A stretch of 44,235 nt of DNA from Methanoperedens sp049303315 (GTDB taxonomy: Archaea > Halobacteriota > Methanosarcinia > Methanosarcinales > Methanoperedenaceae): positions 1-44,235 of the forward strand of contig JBAQMZ010000043.1 in NCBI GenBank assembly GCA_049303315.1. The letters run 5' to 3'. Below, in pieces: positions 7,899-14,976 of the stretch (position 1 is the first letter of the stretch; the number at the start of each line of letters is the position of its first letter). The notes under the pieces are model-generated. The model was not told where the DNA came from. It saw only the letters and a program-made list of their open reading frames with translations, and did not search any database. Made by a program: the position numbers and the translations under genes.

Positions 7899-8621
7899 CT
7901 ATTTTTCTTCTAATTCAAGAGCCTCACGCAGTTTAAAATTCCCAACATACAGCGCTGCTCCAACAACAACCCCGTTTGCTCCGGTTTTTTTGATTGCTTC
8001 GATATCCGAAAGCGTGGTGATGCCGCCTGAAGCTATTACAGGTATGCCAAGCGCCTGTGCAAGTTCATGGGTCGGCTCCGGATTTACTCCTTTTAGCAGT
8101 CCTTCCGTATCGATATCGGTGAAAAGGATGCTCCCTGCACCAAGTTCCTCAAATTTCCTGCCAAGCGAAACTGGAGTGTAAACCGACTGCTTTGCCCAGC
8201 CGTGAGTGGTTACCCTGCCGTTTTTGGAGTCAAGCGCCACCATGATGCGCTCACTCCCAAATTCGAGGGCGAGTTCTTCTACGAGTGAAGGATTGTTTAT
8301 AGCGGCAGTTCCGAGAATTACCCGATTCACGCCGAGACCGAGAAGCCCCCTGGCATCTTCTTTTGACCTGATGCCGCCTCCCACCTGCGTTTCGACCTTG
8401 AATTTTTTTATTATTGATTCGATTATGGAACCGTTTAACCTCTGTCCCCCGATTGCGCCGTCAAGGTCGATGAGATGGAGTACAGTGGCGCCTTCGGCTA
8501 CCCACCGCAGGGCAACACCCAGAGGTTCGTTAATGGAGACGCGTTCGGTGCCGGGGATACCCTGCACTAAGGAGACGCATTTTTTGTTTTTGAGGTCGAT
8601 TGCCGGGATTACGCGGAACAT
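7899..8621 (-). CDS. hisA: Phosphoribosylformimino-AICAR isomerase, HisA
   Basis: The 240-residue TIM-barrel protein begins MFRVIPAIDL and contains VGGGIRS, the catalytic-region aspartates (AIDL, ILFTDIDTEG) and the phosphate loops IASGGI and VVVGAALY. HisA converts ProFAR to PRFAR in histidine synthesis. The open frame extends 29 codons upstream to 8708, but that extension is low in conservation and the family always begins at the MFRVIPAIDL strand, so I start at 8621. A TATA-like ATTATTTAAT lies about 45 bases upstream. No other his gene is adjacent. Confidence 0.95.
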   Translation of the reverse strand: MFRVIPAIDLKNKKCVSLVQGIPGTERVSINEPLGVALRWVAEGATVLHLIDLDGAIGGQRLNGSIIESIIKKFKVETQVGGGIRSKEDARGLLGLGVNRVILGTAAINNPSLVEELALEFGSERIMVALDSKNGRVTTHGWAKQSVYTPVSLGRKFEELGAGSILFTDIDTEGLLKGVNPEPTHELAQALGIPVIASGGITTLSDIEAIKKTGANGVVVGAALYVGNFKLREALELEEK

Positions 8622-8801
8622 GGTGTCACTTTTGAGGATATGGGATTTATTGGCTTTACGATGGTTGATTAAATAATGGTTTCTTTGATTATATGTATTT
8701 GACAGCATAATCTTTTTAAATTTTGAAAACAGTTAGTTTTAATTAGATAGGAGTTATACAATTAGGTGGCAGGGAACAGAAAAAACAAAGGAGATATATC
8801 G

Positions 8802-9107
8802 ATGAACAAAGCACGCATAGAACTACCCGGAGAGAAGATAGAGGAGTTCTGTAAAAGAAACCATATACGAAGGTTGTCGATTTTTGGTTCTGTTCTTCGC
8901 GGCGATTTCAGACCTGATAGCGATATAGATATTATTGTTGAATTCGACCCGGCTTATACACCAGGCCTTATCAGGCTTGCAGGCATGGAAATTGAACTGA
9001 CCGAACTTCTTGGGCGCAAAGTAGATTTGAGAACGCCGCAGGACTTAAGCCGGTATTTCAGGCAGGAAGTGCTTAATTCTGCCGAGGTCCAGTATGCGGA
9101 AGGATGA
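8802..9107 (+). CDS. MNT-type minimal nucleotidyltransferase (MntA-like antitoxin)
   Basis: The 101-residue protein has the pol-beta nucleotidyltransferase signature GSVLRGDFRPDSDIDIIVEF (G-S-x10-D-x-D) at about residues 29-48. MNT proteins usually pair with a HEPN RNase toxin and inactivate it by adding AMP. ATG 8802 is preferred over GTG 8766 because AAAGGAG lies eight bases ahead. The expected HEPN partner gene does begin in the usual overlapping position (ATG 9094) but stops after 19 codons. The antitoxin is therefore orphaned here. Confidence 0.88.
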   Translation: MNKARIELPGEKIEEFCKRNHIRRLSIFGSVLRGDFRPDSDIDIIVEFDPAYTPGLIRLAGMEIELTELLGRKVDLRTPQDLSRYFRQEVLNSAEVQYAEG

Positions 9108-9153
9108 TCTTTCTATATTGTTGTTCCTACAAAATTGTTGGGAAAAATCTTAG
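9094..9153 (+). pseudogene. Stub of the HEPN partner gene
   Basis: An ATG overlapping the last 14 bases of the MNT gene opens a frame reading MRKDDLSILL, which resembles the usual N-terminus of HEPN partners of MNT proteins (MRKDD followed by a hydrophobic helix), then diverges and stops at 9153. The remaining roughly 100 codons are absent because the 3' end of the minus-strand DUF4062 gene begins at 9127. This suggests deletion or insertion cut the toxin. The resemblance covers only about ten residues, so confidence is limited. Confidence 0.4.
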
Positions 9154-10575
9154 AAAATTAGGGTCATCTGCAACTTTAAATTTCAGGTTGCCCATGATAT
9201 CAACAGTAGAATCTATCAGGTTTATTGGTTCGTCTTTGTTCCGAAGAATGAGATTTTCGGAAGTAGCTGTGATTACTTCCATTTTGCCGAATTTATCGCC
9301 TGCTATTATTTCTGTGACGGACGTAGAGATTGCCCACGTATATCTAAGTTGCACCATATCACTAGTTGAACCTGCAAATATGCTGTCCGTATAGGTAACA
9401 AATAGCGGAACATCTATCTCGCCTGCAAAACTTTTTTCGATATAGACATACGCTTGACCCTCTGCGATTACTCTATCATCCAGTTTTATTCCATCTTTGC
9501 TAAGGACAAACCATACCTGTCTTGGGGTGGCTCTGGCATCAATGCTCTGTGCTGTTAAAGTCCAGCCGTCACCAATATCCCATGTTTCTCCAACAGTCAA
9601 GAATTTCTTCTCAGCACTTCCCTGTTCAATTATGAGTTTGGATAATTTATTTGCTTTGCCTTTAATGGTTATATAGGGTTGACCCTGCCAACTTAGTATG
9701 TTATATTGTCCATCTGGAAACACCCTAAGTAATTCGGCGGCATATTCAATACCAAATCCTACGGCTTTTAAAGGTTTTTTCCGCTTCAGAGTTCGATATA
9801 CTAACGTATTTGCCGGGATAATTCTCCTGTTATGGTCGAGGATAGTGTTTAGGACTGCTCCAAACGATCCTCCTATCTCAAGAATCTCGGCGGGTGTACC
9901 AGTTTGTAGGTCAAAATATAATCTTTCAAAATTCTGAGCATCCCACCTATAGGACGGGAGATGTGCAGATCCAATCGGCGGTTGTTTCTCTTCATCATAA
10001 ACCCTTGGTTTAAAAGTTTGTTCTGGCGCAACTGGCAGTAGTATTTTCCCCTTAGTAAGTTGTGGAATATTATCAAGCCATTGGCTCAAGTCATCAATAA
10101 ATTGTTCTTTCCATATATGCTCGTCCTTATAATTTCTAAATAGGAATTCCCTTTCAGTCTCTATTTTCTTTTGGAAATTCAACACTTTTTTTACCTGTTC
10201 ACCGGGGTCTTCCAGTATATCATCAGGAATATCCCGAAAATAAAACAAAATGTCCTTATCATGTGCGGAAGCTACCTGATATTCTTCTTCAAACCCTGAT
10301 GAATATTTTCCAGTCGGACTGCCCCATCTTTTCCACAAAAGCATTACAATCAGATGACTCTTTTTGATATCATCATTTATCTTTTCTTGTGGTCGACTTT
10401 TTCCAGGTAAAGTATCTTCCCATCCTACTGGTTCCAATAGTACCCCTTGTGGTTTTGCTTTTATTCTGTTCACCTTTTCAATAGCATCACGAAATATTTT
10501 TCGCTCAGTGCTCATGTCGCGAGGCGATGCTATAAAGACACGTATTCTCCTAAGATAATCGGGGGGTAATGCCAT
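9127..10575 (-). CDS. DUF4062 domain fused to a Methanosarcinales-type S-layer domain
   Basis: The 482-residue protein has two parts. Residues 9-115 match DUF4062: RIRVFIASPRDMSTERKIF, then IVMLLWKRWGSPTG, a TIR-like Rossmann module common in NTPase and conflict proteins. Residues about 205-482 match the duplicated S-layer domain of Methanosarcina surface proteins: W-D-x-x-N-F with a YFDLQTGTPAEIL segment, then VGETWDIGDGWTLTAQSIDA, and the closing STVDIMGNLKFKVAD with LRFFP. There is no signal peptide or membrane helix, so the protein should be cytoplasmic, which is odd for an S-layer domain. It diverges from rps13 upstream and abuts the HEPN stub downstream. Domain calls are from motif memory; the biological role is unknown. 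Confidence 0.8.
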   Translation of the reverse strand: MALPPDYLRRIRVFIASPRDMSTERKIFRDAIEKVNRIKAKPQGVLLEPVGWEDTLPGKSRPQEKINDDIKKSHLIVMLLWKRWGSPTGKYSSGFEEEYQVASAHDKDILFYFRDIPDDILEDPGEQVKKVLNFQKKIETEREFLFRNYKDEHIWKEQFIDDLSQWLDNIPQLTKGKILLPVAPEQTFKPRVYDEEKQPPIGSAHLPSYRWDAQNFERLYFDLQTGTPAEILEIGGSFGAVLNTILDHNRRIIPANTLVYRTLKRKKPLKAVGFGIEYAAELLRVFPDGQYNILSWQGQPYITIKGKANKLSKLIIEQGSAEKKFLTVGETWDIGDGWTLTAQSIDARATPRQVWFVLSKDGIKLDDRVIAEGQAYVYIEKSFAGEIDVPLFVTYTDSIFAGSTSDMVQLRYTWAISTSVTEIIAGDKFGKMEVITATSENLILRNKDEPINLIDSTVDIMGNLKFKVADDPNFLRFFPTIL

Positions 10576-10643
10576 TCTTAAGCCTCTTCTATATTGATAG
10601 ATTGCCTACATTGGGTTTCTTTTAACATACACTTACTTACATA

Positions 10644-10723
10644 CATAAAATATAAATGCTATGCCCCACTATTAGCCCTGCCCGCATGTGAGGGCTGCGC
10701 CGGATAAATCCGGGGCTAAAGCC
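10644..10723 (+). promoter_or_regulatory. Promoter and structured leader of the rps13-rps4-rps11-rpoD operon
   Basis: An AT-rich box (AAAATATAAATG, 10647-10658) is followed about 25 bases later by a GC-rich stretch able to fold: CCGGAT (10700-10705) with ATCCGG (10708-10713), and AGCCC (10674-10678) with either GGGCT at 10692-10696 or GGGCTAA at 10713-10719. The alternatives are mutually exclusive. A strong AGGAGG at 10726-10731 precedes the ATG at 10738. The predicted transcription start (about 10677-10682) falls close to the first arm, so the outer stem may not be transcribed. Confidence 0.5.
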
Positions 10724-10737
10724 ACAGGAGGAATAAG

Positions 10738-11484
10738 ATGGCTAAAAAAGAAGAACCAAAAGAAGTAAAAGAAACAAAGAAGGAAGCCCCCAAGAAAGAG
10801 ACTCCCAAGAAAGAAGCGCCTAAAGCAGAAGCGCCCAAAGAAGCAAAGAAAGAGAAAAAAGAAGAAAAGAAGCACGAAAAGCACGAGGGGGAAGGCGAAG
10901 GGAAAGAACACCCGAAAAAAGAGCGGAAAGGAGCGCCTAAAGAGGGGAAAAAGGAAGTTCCCAAAGCAAAAGAAGGCGAACCTGAGATAAGACACATCGT
11001 GCGCATCGCCAACAGTGACCTTGAGGGAAAAAGAAGCGTCCAGTATGCGCTCACGGGGATAAAGGGCATTAGCAGGAGAATCGCAAAGATCATTTCTACC
11101 AATTCAGGACTTGACCCGAAAGCAACAATCGGATACCTCAAGGACGCAGAACTGGAAAAATTACAATCATCTGTAGATAACATAACTACTATAGTTCCAA
11201 CATGGATGGTCAACAAACAAAACGACATAATGTCAGGCGAAGACAGGCATCTTATCGGAATAGACGTTATGCTGGGCCTTAATGAAGATTTGAACCTGAT
11301 GAAAAAGATGCGTTCATACAAAGGAGTAAGACATGATAAGGGTCTTCGGGTACGCGGTCAGCGCACCAGGTCAACAGGCAGGAAAGGCAGGACTGTAGGC
11401 GTCACAAGGGCAGCAATCCAGGCAAAAGCTGCAGCAGCCAAGGAAGGAGAAAAGAAAGAAGAACCAAAAGGAGTTGGTAAATAA
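10738..11484 (+). CDS. rps13: Ribosomal protein S13 with a long charged N-terminal extension
   Basis: Residues from about 82 onward are a full archaeal uS13 (IRHIVRIANSDLEGKRSVQY, helix-two-turn-helix region GIKGISRRIA, and the basic tail RVRGQRTRSTGRKGRT). In front of it are about 80 residues made almost only of K, E, P and A, and a shorter KEGEKKEEPKGVGK tail follows. uS13 sits in the head of the small subunit and contacts 16S rRNA and tRNA. The start is fixed by AGGAGG seven bases upstream. The family is normally about 150-170 residues; here it is 248. The stop codon overlaps the rps4 start by one base. Confidence 0.95.
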   Translation: MAKKEEPKEVKETKKEAPKKETPKKEAPKAEAPKEAKKEKKEEKKHEKHEGEGEGKEHPKKERKGAPKEGKKEVPKAKEGEPEIRHIVRIANSDLEGKRSVQYALTGIKGISRRIAKIISTNSGLDPKATIGYLKDAELEKLQSSVDNITTIVPTWMVNKQNDIMSGEDRHLIGIDVMLGLNEDLNLMKKMRSYKGVRHDKGLRVRGQRTRSTGRKGRTVGVTRAAIQAKAAAAKEGEKKEEPKGVGK

Positions 11485-12089
11485 TGGGCTACCCTGGAAA
11501 AAACCGCAAATCGTATGAAACTCCAAAACATCCCTGGCAGGCTGCCAGAATAGAGCCCGAGGTCGAACTTGTAAAGAGGTATGGCCTTAGAAATAAAAGA
11601 GAGGTCTGGAAAGCCCACAGCTCTCTTAAAAAATACAGGGAACTGGCAAGAAAACTGCTTGCAGAGAGTGCAAAAGGGCAATTGAAAGGTCATATAAAAA
11701 CCGATTCCGAGAACATCCTTAACAGGCTGAAACGGTACGGTCTTTTGAAAACCGATGCCGGACTTGATGATATTCTTTCTCTTGAAGTGACTAATTTCCT
11801 TGAGAGAAGGCTTCAGACCCAGGTTCACAAGCAGGGACTTGCCAATACAGTAAGACAGGCAAGGCAGTTCATTGTGCACGGGCATATCTCGGTCGGGGGC
11901 AGGAAGGTCACTATCCCGGGTTATATAGTGCCCTCGAATGAGGAGCTGCTCCTGGACTACTATGGCGGTTCAGCATTATCAAACGAATCGCATGCGTCAA
12001 GACCGGGACAGGTTGGAAAGGCCATTGCGCATGAAACAACAAAACCTGAAACTGTTGAAACAAAAAATGAACCCAAGATGGAGGCTTAA
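11484..12089 (+). CDS. rps4: Ribosomal protein S4
   Basis: Archaeal uS4 of 201 residues: an N-terminal GYPGKNRKSYETPKHPWQAA segment, GLRNKREVWK, and the S4 RNA-binding domain around residues 108-155 (FLERRLQTQVHKQGLANTVR, RQFIVHGHISVGGRKVTIPG). uS4 nucleates 30S assembly and in many organisms represses its own operon. The C-terminal 45 residues are low-complexity. ATG 11484 overlaps the rps13 stop by one base. Confidence 0.97.
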   Translation: MGYPGKNRKSYETPKHPWQAARIEPEVELVKRYGLRNKREVWKAHSSLKKYRELARKLLAESAKGQLKGHIKTDSENILNRLKRYGLLKTDAGLDDILSLEVTNFLERRLQTQVHKQGLANTVRQARQFIVHGHISVGGRKVTIPGYIVPSNEELLLDYYGGSALSNESHASRPGQVGKAIAHETTKPETVETKNEPKMEA

Positions 12090-12091
12090 CA

Positions 12092-12472
12092 ATGGCAACA
12101 GAGAAATGGGGTGTAGCACATATCTATTCCTCGTTTAATAATACCCTGATAACTATCACTGATTTAACAGGCGCTGAGACAATAGCTAAAAGCAGCGGCG
12201 GCATGGTCACCAAAGCGGACAGGGAGGAAAGTTCCCCCTATACTGCAATGCAAATGGCAAACCAGCTCGCTGACAAAATACGCGATAAAGGCGTCACCGG
12301 TATTCATATAAAGGTACGGGCGCCCGGCGGCAACATGCAGAGAAGCCCCGGACCCGGCGCGCAGGCTGCAATTCGTGCTTTTGCCCGTGCCGGCATAAAG
12401 ATAGGACGCATAGAAGATGTGACTCCAATCCCGCATGACGGCACAAAACCTAAGAAAGGCAGGCGCGTGTAA
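12092..12472 (+). CDS. rps11: Ribosomal protein S11
   Basis: The 126-residue uS11 begins with the archaeal pattern KWGVAHIYSSFNNTLITITD and ends with DVTPIPHDGTKPKKGRRV. It sits in the 30S platform near the Shine-Dalgarno duplex. Two bases separate it from rps4 and one base from rpoD, consistent with one transcript. Confidence 0.97.
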   Translation: MATEKWGVAHIYSSFNNTLITITDLTGAETIAKSSGGMVTKADREESSPYTAMQMANQLADKIRDKGVTGIHIKVRAPGGNMQRSPGPGAQAAIRAFARAGIKIGRIEDVTPIPHDGTKPKKGRRV

Positions 12473-12473
12473 G

Positions 12474-13259
12474 ATGGATATTGACATAATAGAATTGTCA
12501 GAACGCAAAGCCAGATTTATTTTATCTGGCGTCTCTACATCTTTTGCCAACGCATTCCGAAGGAGCGTCCTTGCGGAAGTCCCGGTACTGGCTATTGATG
12601 ATGTTAATATCTACGAAAATACTTCTGTCCTTTTTGATGAACAGCTCTCTTTGAGATTGGGTTTGATTCCCCTGAAAACTGATACTAAATCATATACTCT
12701 TCGTGAGGAGTGTTCCTGCAAAGGCGCCGGCTGCACGTTATGCCAGGTTTCTTTGACCCTGAGCGCCGAAGGTCCCAAGGTTGTGTATTCAGGCGATATG
12801 GTTTCCACAGACCCGGAGGTGCGCCCGGCTGATGCGACAGTACCCATTATCGAGCTTAAGGAGAAGCATAAGGTCGTAGTGGAAGCAATCGCAAGGCTTG
12901 GAACCGGCAGGAATCACAGCAAATGGCAGGCCGGCGTTGCAAGCGGGTTCAAGAATATGCCCGTGATAACAATCGGAAACTGCGATTATTGCGGCAAATG
13001 CATAGAAGTATGTCCCCGTAATATCTTGAAAATGGAAGGTAACAAGGTAAAAGTTGTAGACATTATCGAATGTTCAATGTGCAAGTTATGCGAAAAAGCA
13101 TGCGATATGGATTCAATTAAGGTAAGTTCTGACCCTGATTCATTTGTAATGGCGTTTGAAACAACTGGCGCCCTCACAGCGGCTGAACTTGCTCTTGAGG
13201 CTGCAGGCAGTATCAGGAAGAGAGCCGAACAATTAGGTGAGATACTTAATACCCTTTGA
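12474..13259 (+). CDS. rpoD: DNA-directed RNA polymerase subunit D with two 4Fe-4S motif sets
   Basis: The 261-residue archaeal alpha-like subunit (homologue of Rpb3) begins MDIDIIELSERKARF and has the dimerisation segments FANAFRRSVLAEVP and LRLGLIPLKT. A cysteine knuckle (CSCKGAGCTLC) lies near residue 80, and two ferredoxin-like sets occur near residues 172-210 (CDYCGKCIEVCP and CSMCKLCEKACD). Subunit D forms the D-L assembly platform of RNA polymerase; such clusters are known in Methanosarcina D. ATG 12474, one base after rps11, is the family start; the upstream in-frame extension overlaps rps11 and is not used. Usually rpl18e, rpl13 and rps9 follow; here tRNA-Leu and then dut follow. Confidence 0.95.
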   Translation: MDIDIIELSERKARFILSGVSTSFANAFRRSVLAEVPVLAIDDVNIYENTSVLFDEQLSLRLGLIPLKTDTKSYTLREECSCKGAGCTLCQVSLTLSAEGPKVVYSGDMVSTDPEVRPADATVPIIELKEKHKVVVEAIARLGTGRNHSKWQAGVASGFKNMPVITIGNCDYCGKCIEVCPRNILKMEGNKVKVVDIIECSMCKLCEKACDMDSIKVSSDPDSFVMAFETTGALTAAELALEAAGSIRKRAEQLGEILNTL

Positions 13260-13346
13260 AGAAAAAATCTCTTATCAGGGCATTATTTATATGATAAGGC
13301 TCTGCTATAAGGGATATTCCATTAAACCTTAGAGAAAGGTTTATCA

Positions 13347-13414
13347 CGAACGGGTATGGTACGCCATACCCTGACACGCCCTTCCGTTCGCAAAGCGTGT
13401 CGAAGACAGGCGTG
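13347..13414 (+). ncRNA. Structured spacer RNA between rpoD and tRNA-Leu (candidate)
   Basis: The 164-base spacer contains a perfect 8-bp hairpin GGGTATGG-TACG-CCATACCC (13352-13371) and a 7-bp stem GACACGC/GCGTGTC (13373-13379 with 13395-13401). Alternative pairings compete: CGAACGG 13347-13353 with CCGTTCG 13384-13390, and CACGCC with GGCGTG at 13409-13414. It is GC-rich compared with its flanks. It could be a tRNA 5' leader, a processing signal or a small RNA. No known RNA family recognised. Confidence 0.35.
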
Positions 13415-13423
13415 ACTCGGATT

Positions 13424-13508
13424 GCGGAGGTTGCCCAGACAGGTCAAAGGCGCCAGCTTGAGGGGCTGGTTTCGTAGGAATTCGTGGGTTCAAATCCCAT
13501 CCTCCGCA
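13424..13508 (+). tRNA. tRNA-Leu (anticodon GAG)
   Basis: The 85-nt cloverleaf has acceptor GCGGAGG (13424-13430) pairing with CCTCCGC (13501-13507) and discriminator A at 13508. The anticodon stem is CCAGC/GCTGG with loop TTGAGGG, so the anticodon is GAG and reads CUC/CUU leucine codons. It has a long class II variable arm and the T arm GTGGGTTCAAATCCCAT. CCA is not encoded. A tRNA-Leu after rpoD and before rpl18e is known in haloarchaeal operons, so this position is partly conserved, although rpl18e is missing here. Confidence 0.95.
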
Positions 13509-13515
13509 TATAATC

Positions 13516-14022
13516 TTAAACATTCTCGTTCTGGTAAACACCTGAATAACCCTTTCTCACTTCTTCATTTAACCTGAAAAACAAAAGCTGCAGTACGCGT
13601 GCATCTTTTTTGATTTTAAAACCGTTCTCATTGAAAACAACGAGCAGGCTCTCGCTTCTGCCGCTGTAACCGGCATCCCAGACCGCAGTTTCCACTGTCG
13701 CGCCGCACCGCAGCAGGCTTGAGCGCGGTTTTGCGATGGCTGCAATGTTTTTCGGGATGTTCACTATCTCGTTGAATACGATTTTGTAGCTGCCTTTGGG
13801 CAAATGGATCCATCCTTCATCGTCAAAATCCATGGCTTTTGTTTGTGGGAGTTTTCTTTCGGAATTGTCAAAAGCGATAGAACCTGAGCCTTCATGAATT
13901 TCCACGCGCTGCAGCGTCAATTCGATGCCGTTGGGCTGCACCTGGACATTTGGGTCTATCATCTGGTCAACAAGCGGCGGCTGTTTATTGATGAGAGAAA
14001 TCAATTCGTCATGAGAAAGCAT
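13516..14022 (-). CDS. dut: dUTPase / dCTP deaminase family protein
   Basis: The 168-residue trimeric dUTPase-fold protein contains the signature KPRSSLLRCGATVETAVWDAGYSGR and a C-terminal region lacking an obvious P-loop-like motif 5. It is probably the archaeal dUTP pyrophosphatase of the Dcd/Dut superfamily, giving dUMP and lowering uracil misincorporation. I start at ATG 14022 (MLSHDELISL): a TATA-like GATAAATAT (plus strand 14047-14055) lies at the distance expected for a leaderless transcript, and the 18 codons upstream to 14076 would include that box. It faces the tRNA-Leu convergently with a 7-base gap. Confidence 0.85.
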   Translation of the reverse strand: MLSHDELISLINKQPPLVDQMIDPNVQVQPNGIELTLQRVEIHEGSGSIAFDNSERKLPQTKAMDFDDEGWIHLPKGSYKIVFNEIVNIPKNIAAIAKPRSSLLRCGATVETAVWDAGYSGRSESLLVVFNENGFKIKKDARVLQLLFFRLNEEVRKGYSGVYQNENV

Positions 14023-14113
14023 AGGAACACAATTAGAAGAAGACAGGATAAATATTGCTGCATCAAAAAATTTCATAATTTTTCAAAATTCCGAACCCTG
14101 AAATCTAATAAAT

Positions 14114-14337
14114 CCGTAACGCAATTTTATCAGAGAATTCCCGTTACGCAATTAGATGCCAAAATTCCCGTGACGGAAAAAAACTCATAGAACTTTATTA
14201 TTATGCATTTCCAATCATAAGCCTTGCTCTCGGTTTGCTTGTATGGGTTTTGCTTGTACCCGTGGCATCCAGGCTTTCCAGGCTGGTATAATCCCTCACA
14301 TTCCGTAACGGGGTTTAGAAAATTAATTCCGTTACGG
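14114..14337. repeat. Left array of phased 9-bp palindromic sites
   Basis: Sites: CCGTAACGC 14114-14122, CCGTTACGC 14141-14149, CCGTGACGG 14168-14176 (exact 27-bp steps), then CCGTAACGG 14303-14311 and CCGTTACGG 14329-14337 (26-bp step). The consensus CCGTWACGG is its own reverse complement apart from the central base. Spacers are AT-rich and unrelated in sequence, so the nonamer itself is the conserved unit. The pattern fits binding sites for a dimeric protein placed along one DNA face every 2.5 helical turns. Confidence 0.85.
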
Positions 14338-14472
14338 AAATTCTGCATTTTATTTTTATTCAAACCTCTTATTTTAATTTATGGCATGCGTTCTATATCA
14401 GGTTTATAGTTTAACCTTCTTCATTTAACATTAAAATCATGGATATTTTTGATTTTATGCATATGCCGGCAA

Positions 14473-14506
14473 AAAACTGTATATAACAGATATTATATAC
14501 AGTTTT
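14473..14506. promoter_or_regulatory. 34-bp perfect palindrome with TATATAA arms
   Basis: Fourteen-base perfect arms (AAAACTGTATATAA at 14473-14486 and its complement at 14493-14506) are separated by six bases. It lies 72 bases upstream of the HNH start and 1.3 kb inside the repeat-flanked cassette. Each arm contains a TATA-like element. Possible roles are operator, divergent promoter or recombinase core site. Confidence 0.7.
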
Positions 14507-14577
14507 CTTTGACTAAATCGAATCACAATCTCTATTTGACGTTAATACTATTAAGTAATTAATTGTATTAATCAGAC

Positions 14578-14949
14578 ATGAACAATAAAAAATACATCAG
14601 AAAGAATTATATAACCTGCAGCAGATGCGGAAGAAAAAGAATACATCATGCGCACGGATTATGCAGCGGGTGCTATATGTCTGTAAATCGAATAGAGCAA
14701 ATCAAAAAACATAATGCTGAAGCGTATCATAATATTCCCTACGATTTATACCAAAAAATAACTGAAAAATGCTGTATATGCGGTTTTGATTCCATAGTTG
14801 AACTTCACCATCTTGATGAAAAACATGATAATCACTCATTGAATAACTTGGTTGGCTTGTGTCCTAACCATCATGCTATGATTCATCATAGAGATTTTAA
14901 TAAAGAAATAAAAAAATTGATTGCAGGTATTCATTCCCAACAAAGCTAA
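14578..14949 (+). CDS. HNH endonuclease-like protein with N-terminal zinc knuckle
   Basis: The 123-residue protein has two zinc-type parts: CSRCGRK at residues 14-20 with GLCSGCY at 27-33, and an HNH core CCICGFDSIVELHHLDEKH (65-83), then N89-N90 and GLCPNHHAMIHH (93-104). The metal-binding His and Asn residues are all in place, so it is probably active or DNA-binding. HNH proteins of this size occur as homing or mobile-element nucleases. It is AT-rich and probably leaderless, with the promoter near 14540-14560. The recombinase gene follows by 27 bases and the two look like one cassette. Confidence 0.8.
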   Translation: MNNKKYIRKNYITCSRCGRKRIHHAHGLCSGCYMSVNRIEQIKKHNAEAYHNIPYDLYQKITEKCCICGFDSIVELHHLDEKHDNHSLNNLVGLCPNHHAMIHHRDFNKEIKKLIAGIHSQQS

Positions 14950-14976
14950 AGTTTGCAAAATAATGTAAAATGGTTT

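Larger units (their letters stand above)
14023..14577. other. 555-bp regulatory region with palindromic nonamers and a 34-bp palindrome
   Basis: No credible gene in either strand. It holds the dut TATA box (14047-14055), five copies of the CCGTWACGG-type site (14114, 14141, 14168, 14303, 14329) and the long palindrome 14473-14506 upstream of the HNH gene. ORFs here lack protein-like composition. Confidence 0.7.

Noticed and set aside
10716..11321. Long minus-strand ORF with Phe/Ser-rich product opposite rps13
   Set aside because: It is the antisense shadow of the Lys/Glu-rich S13 extension; rps13 has the ribosome site, promoter and family match.
13354..13423. Second tRNA gene ahead of tRNA-Leu
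   Set aside because: The stems present do not give a cloverleaf, and no T-loop consensus is found before 13480.
14130..14409. Small ORFs on both strands in the dut-HNH gap
   Set aside because: They overlap each other and the nonamer sites, lack ribosome sites and have unlikely composition.
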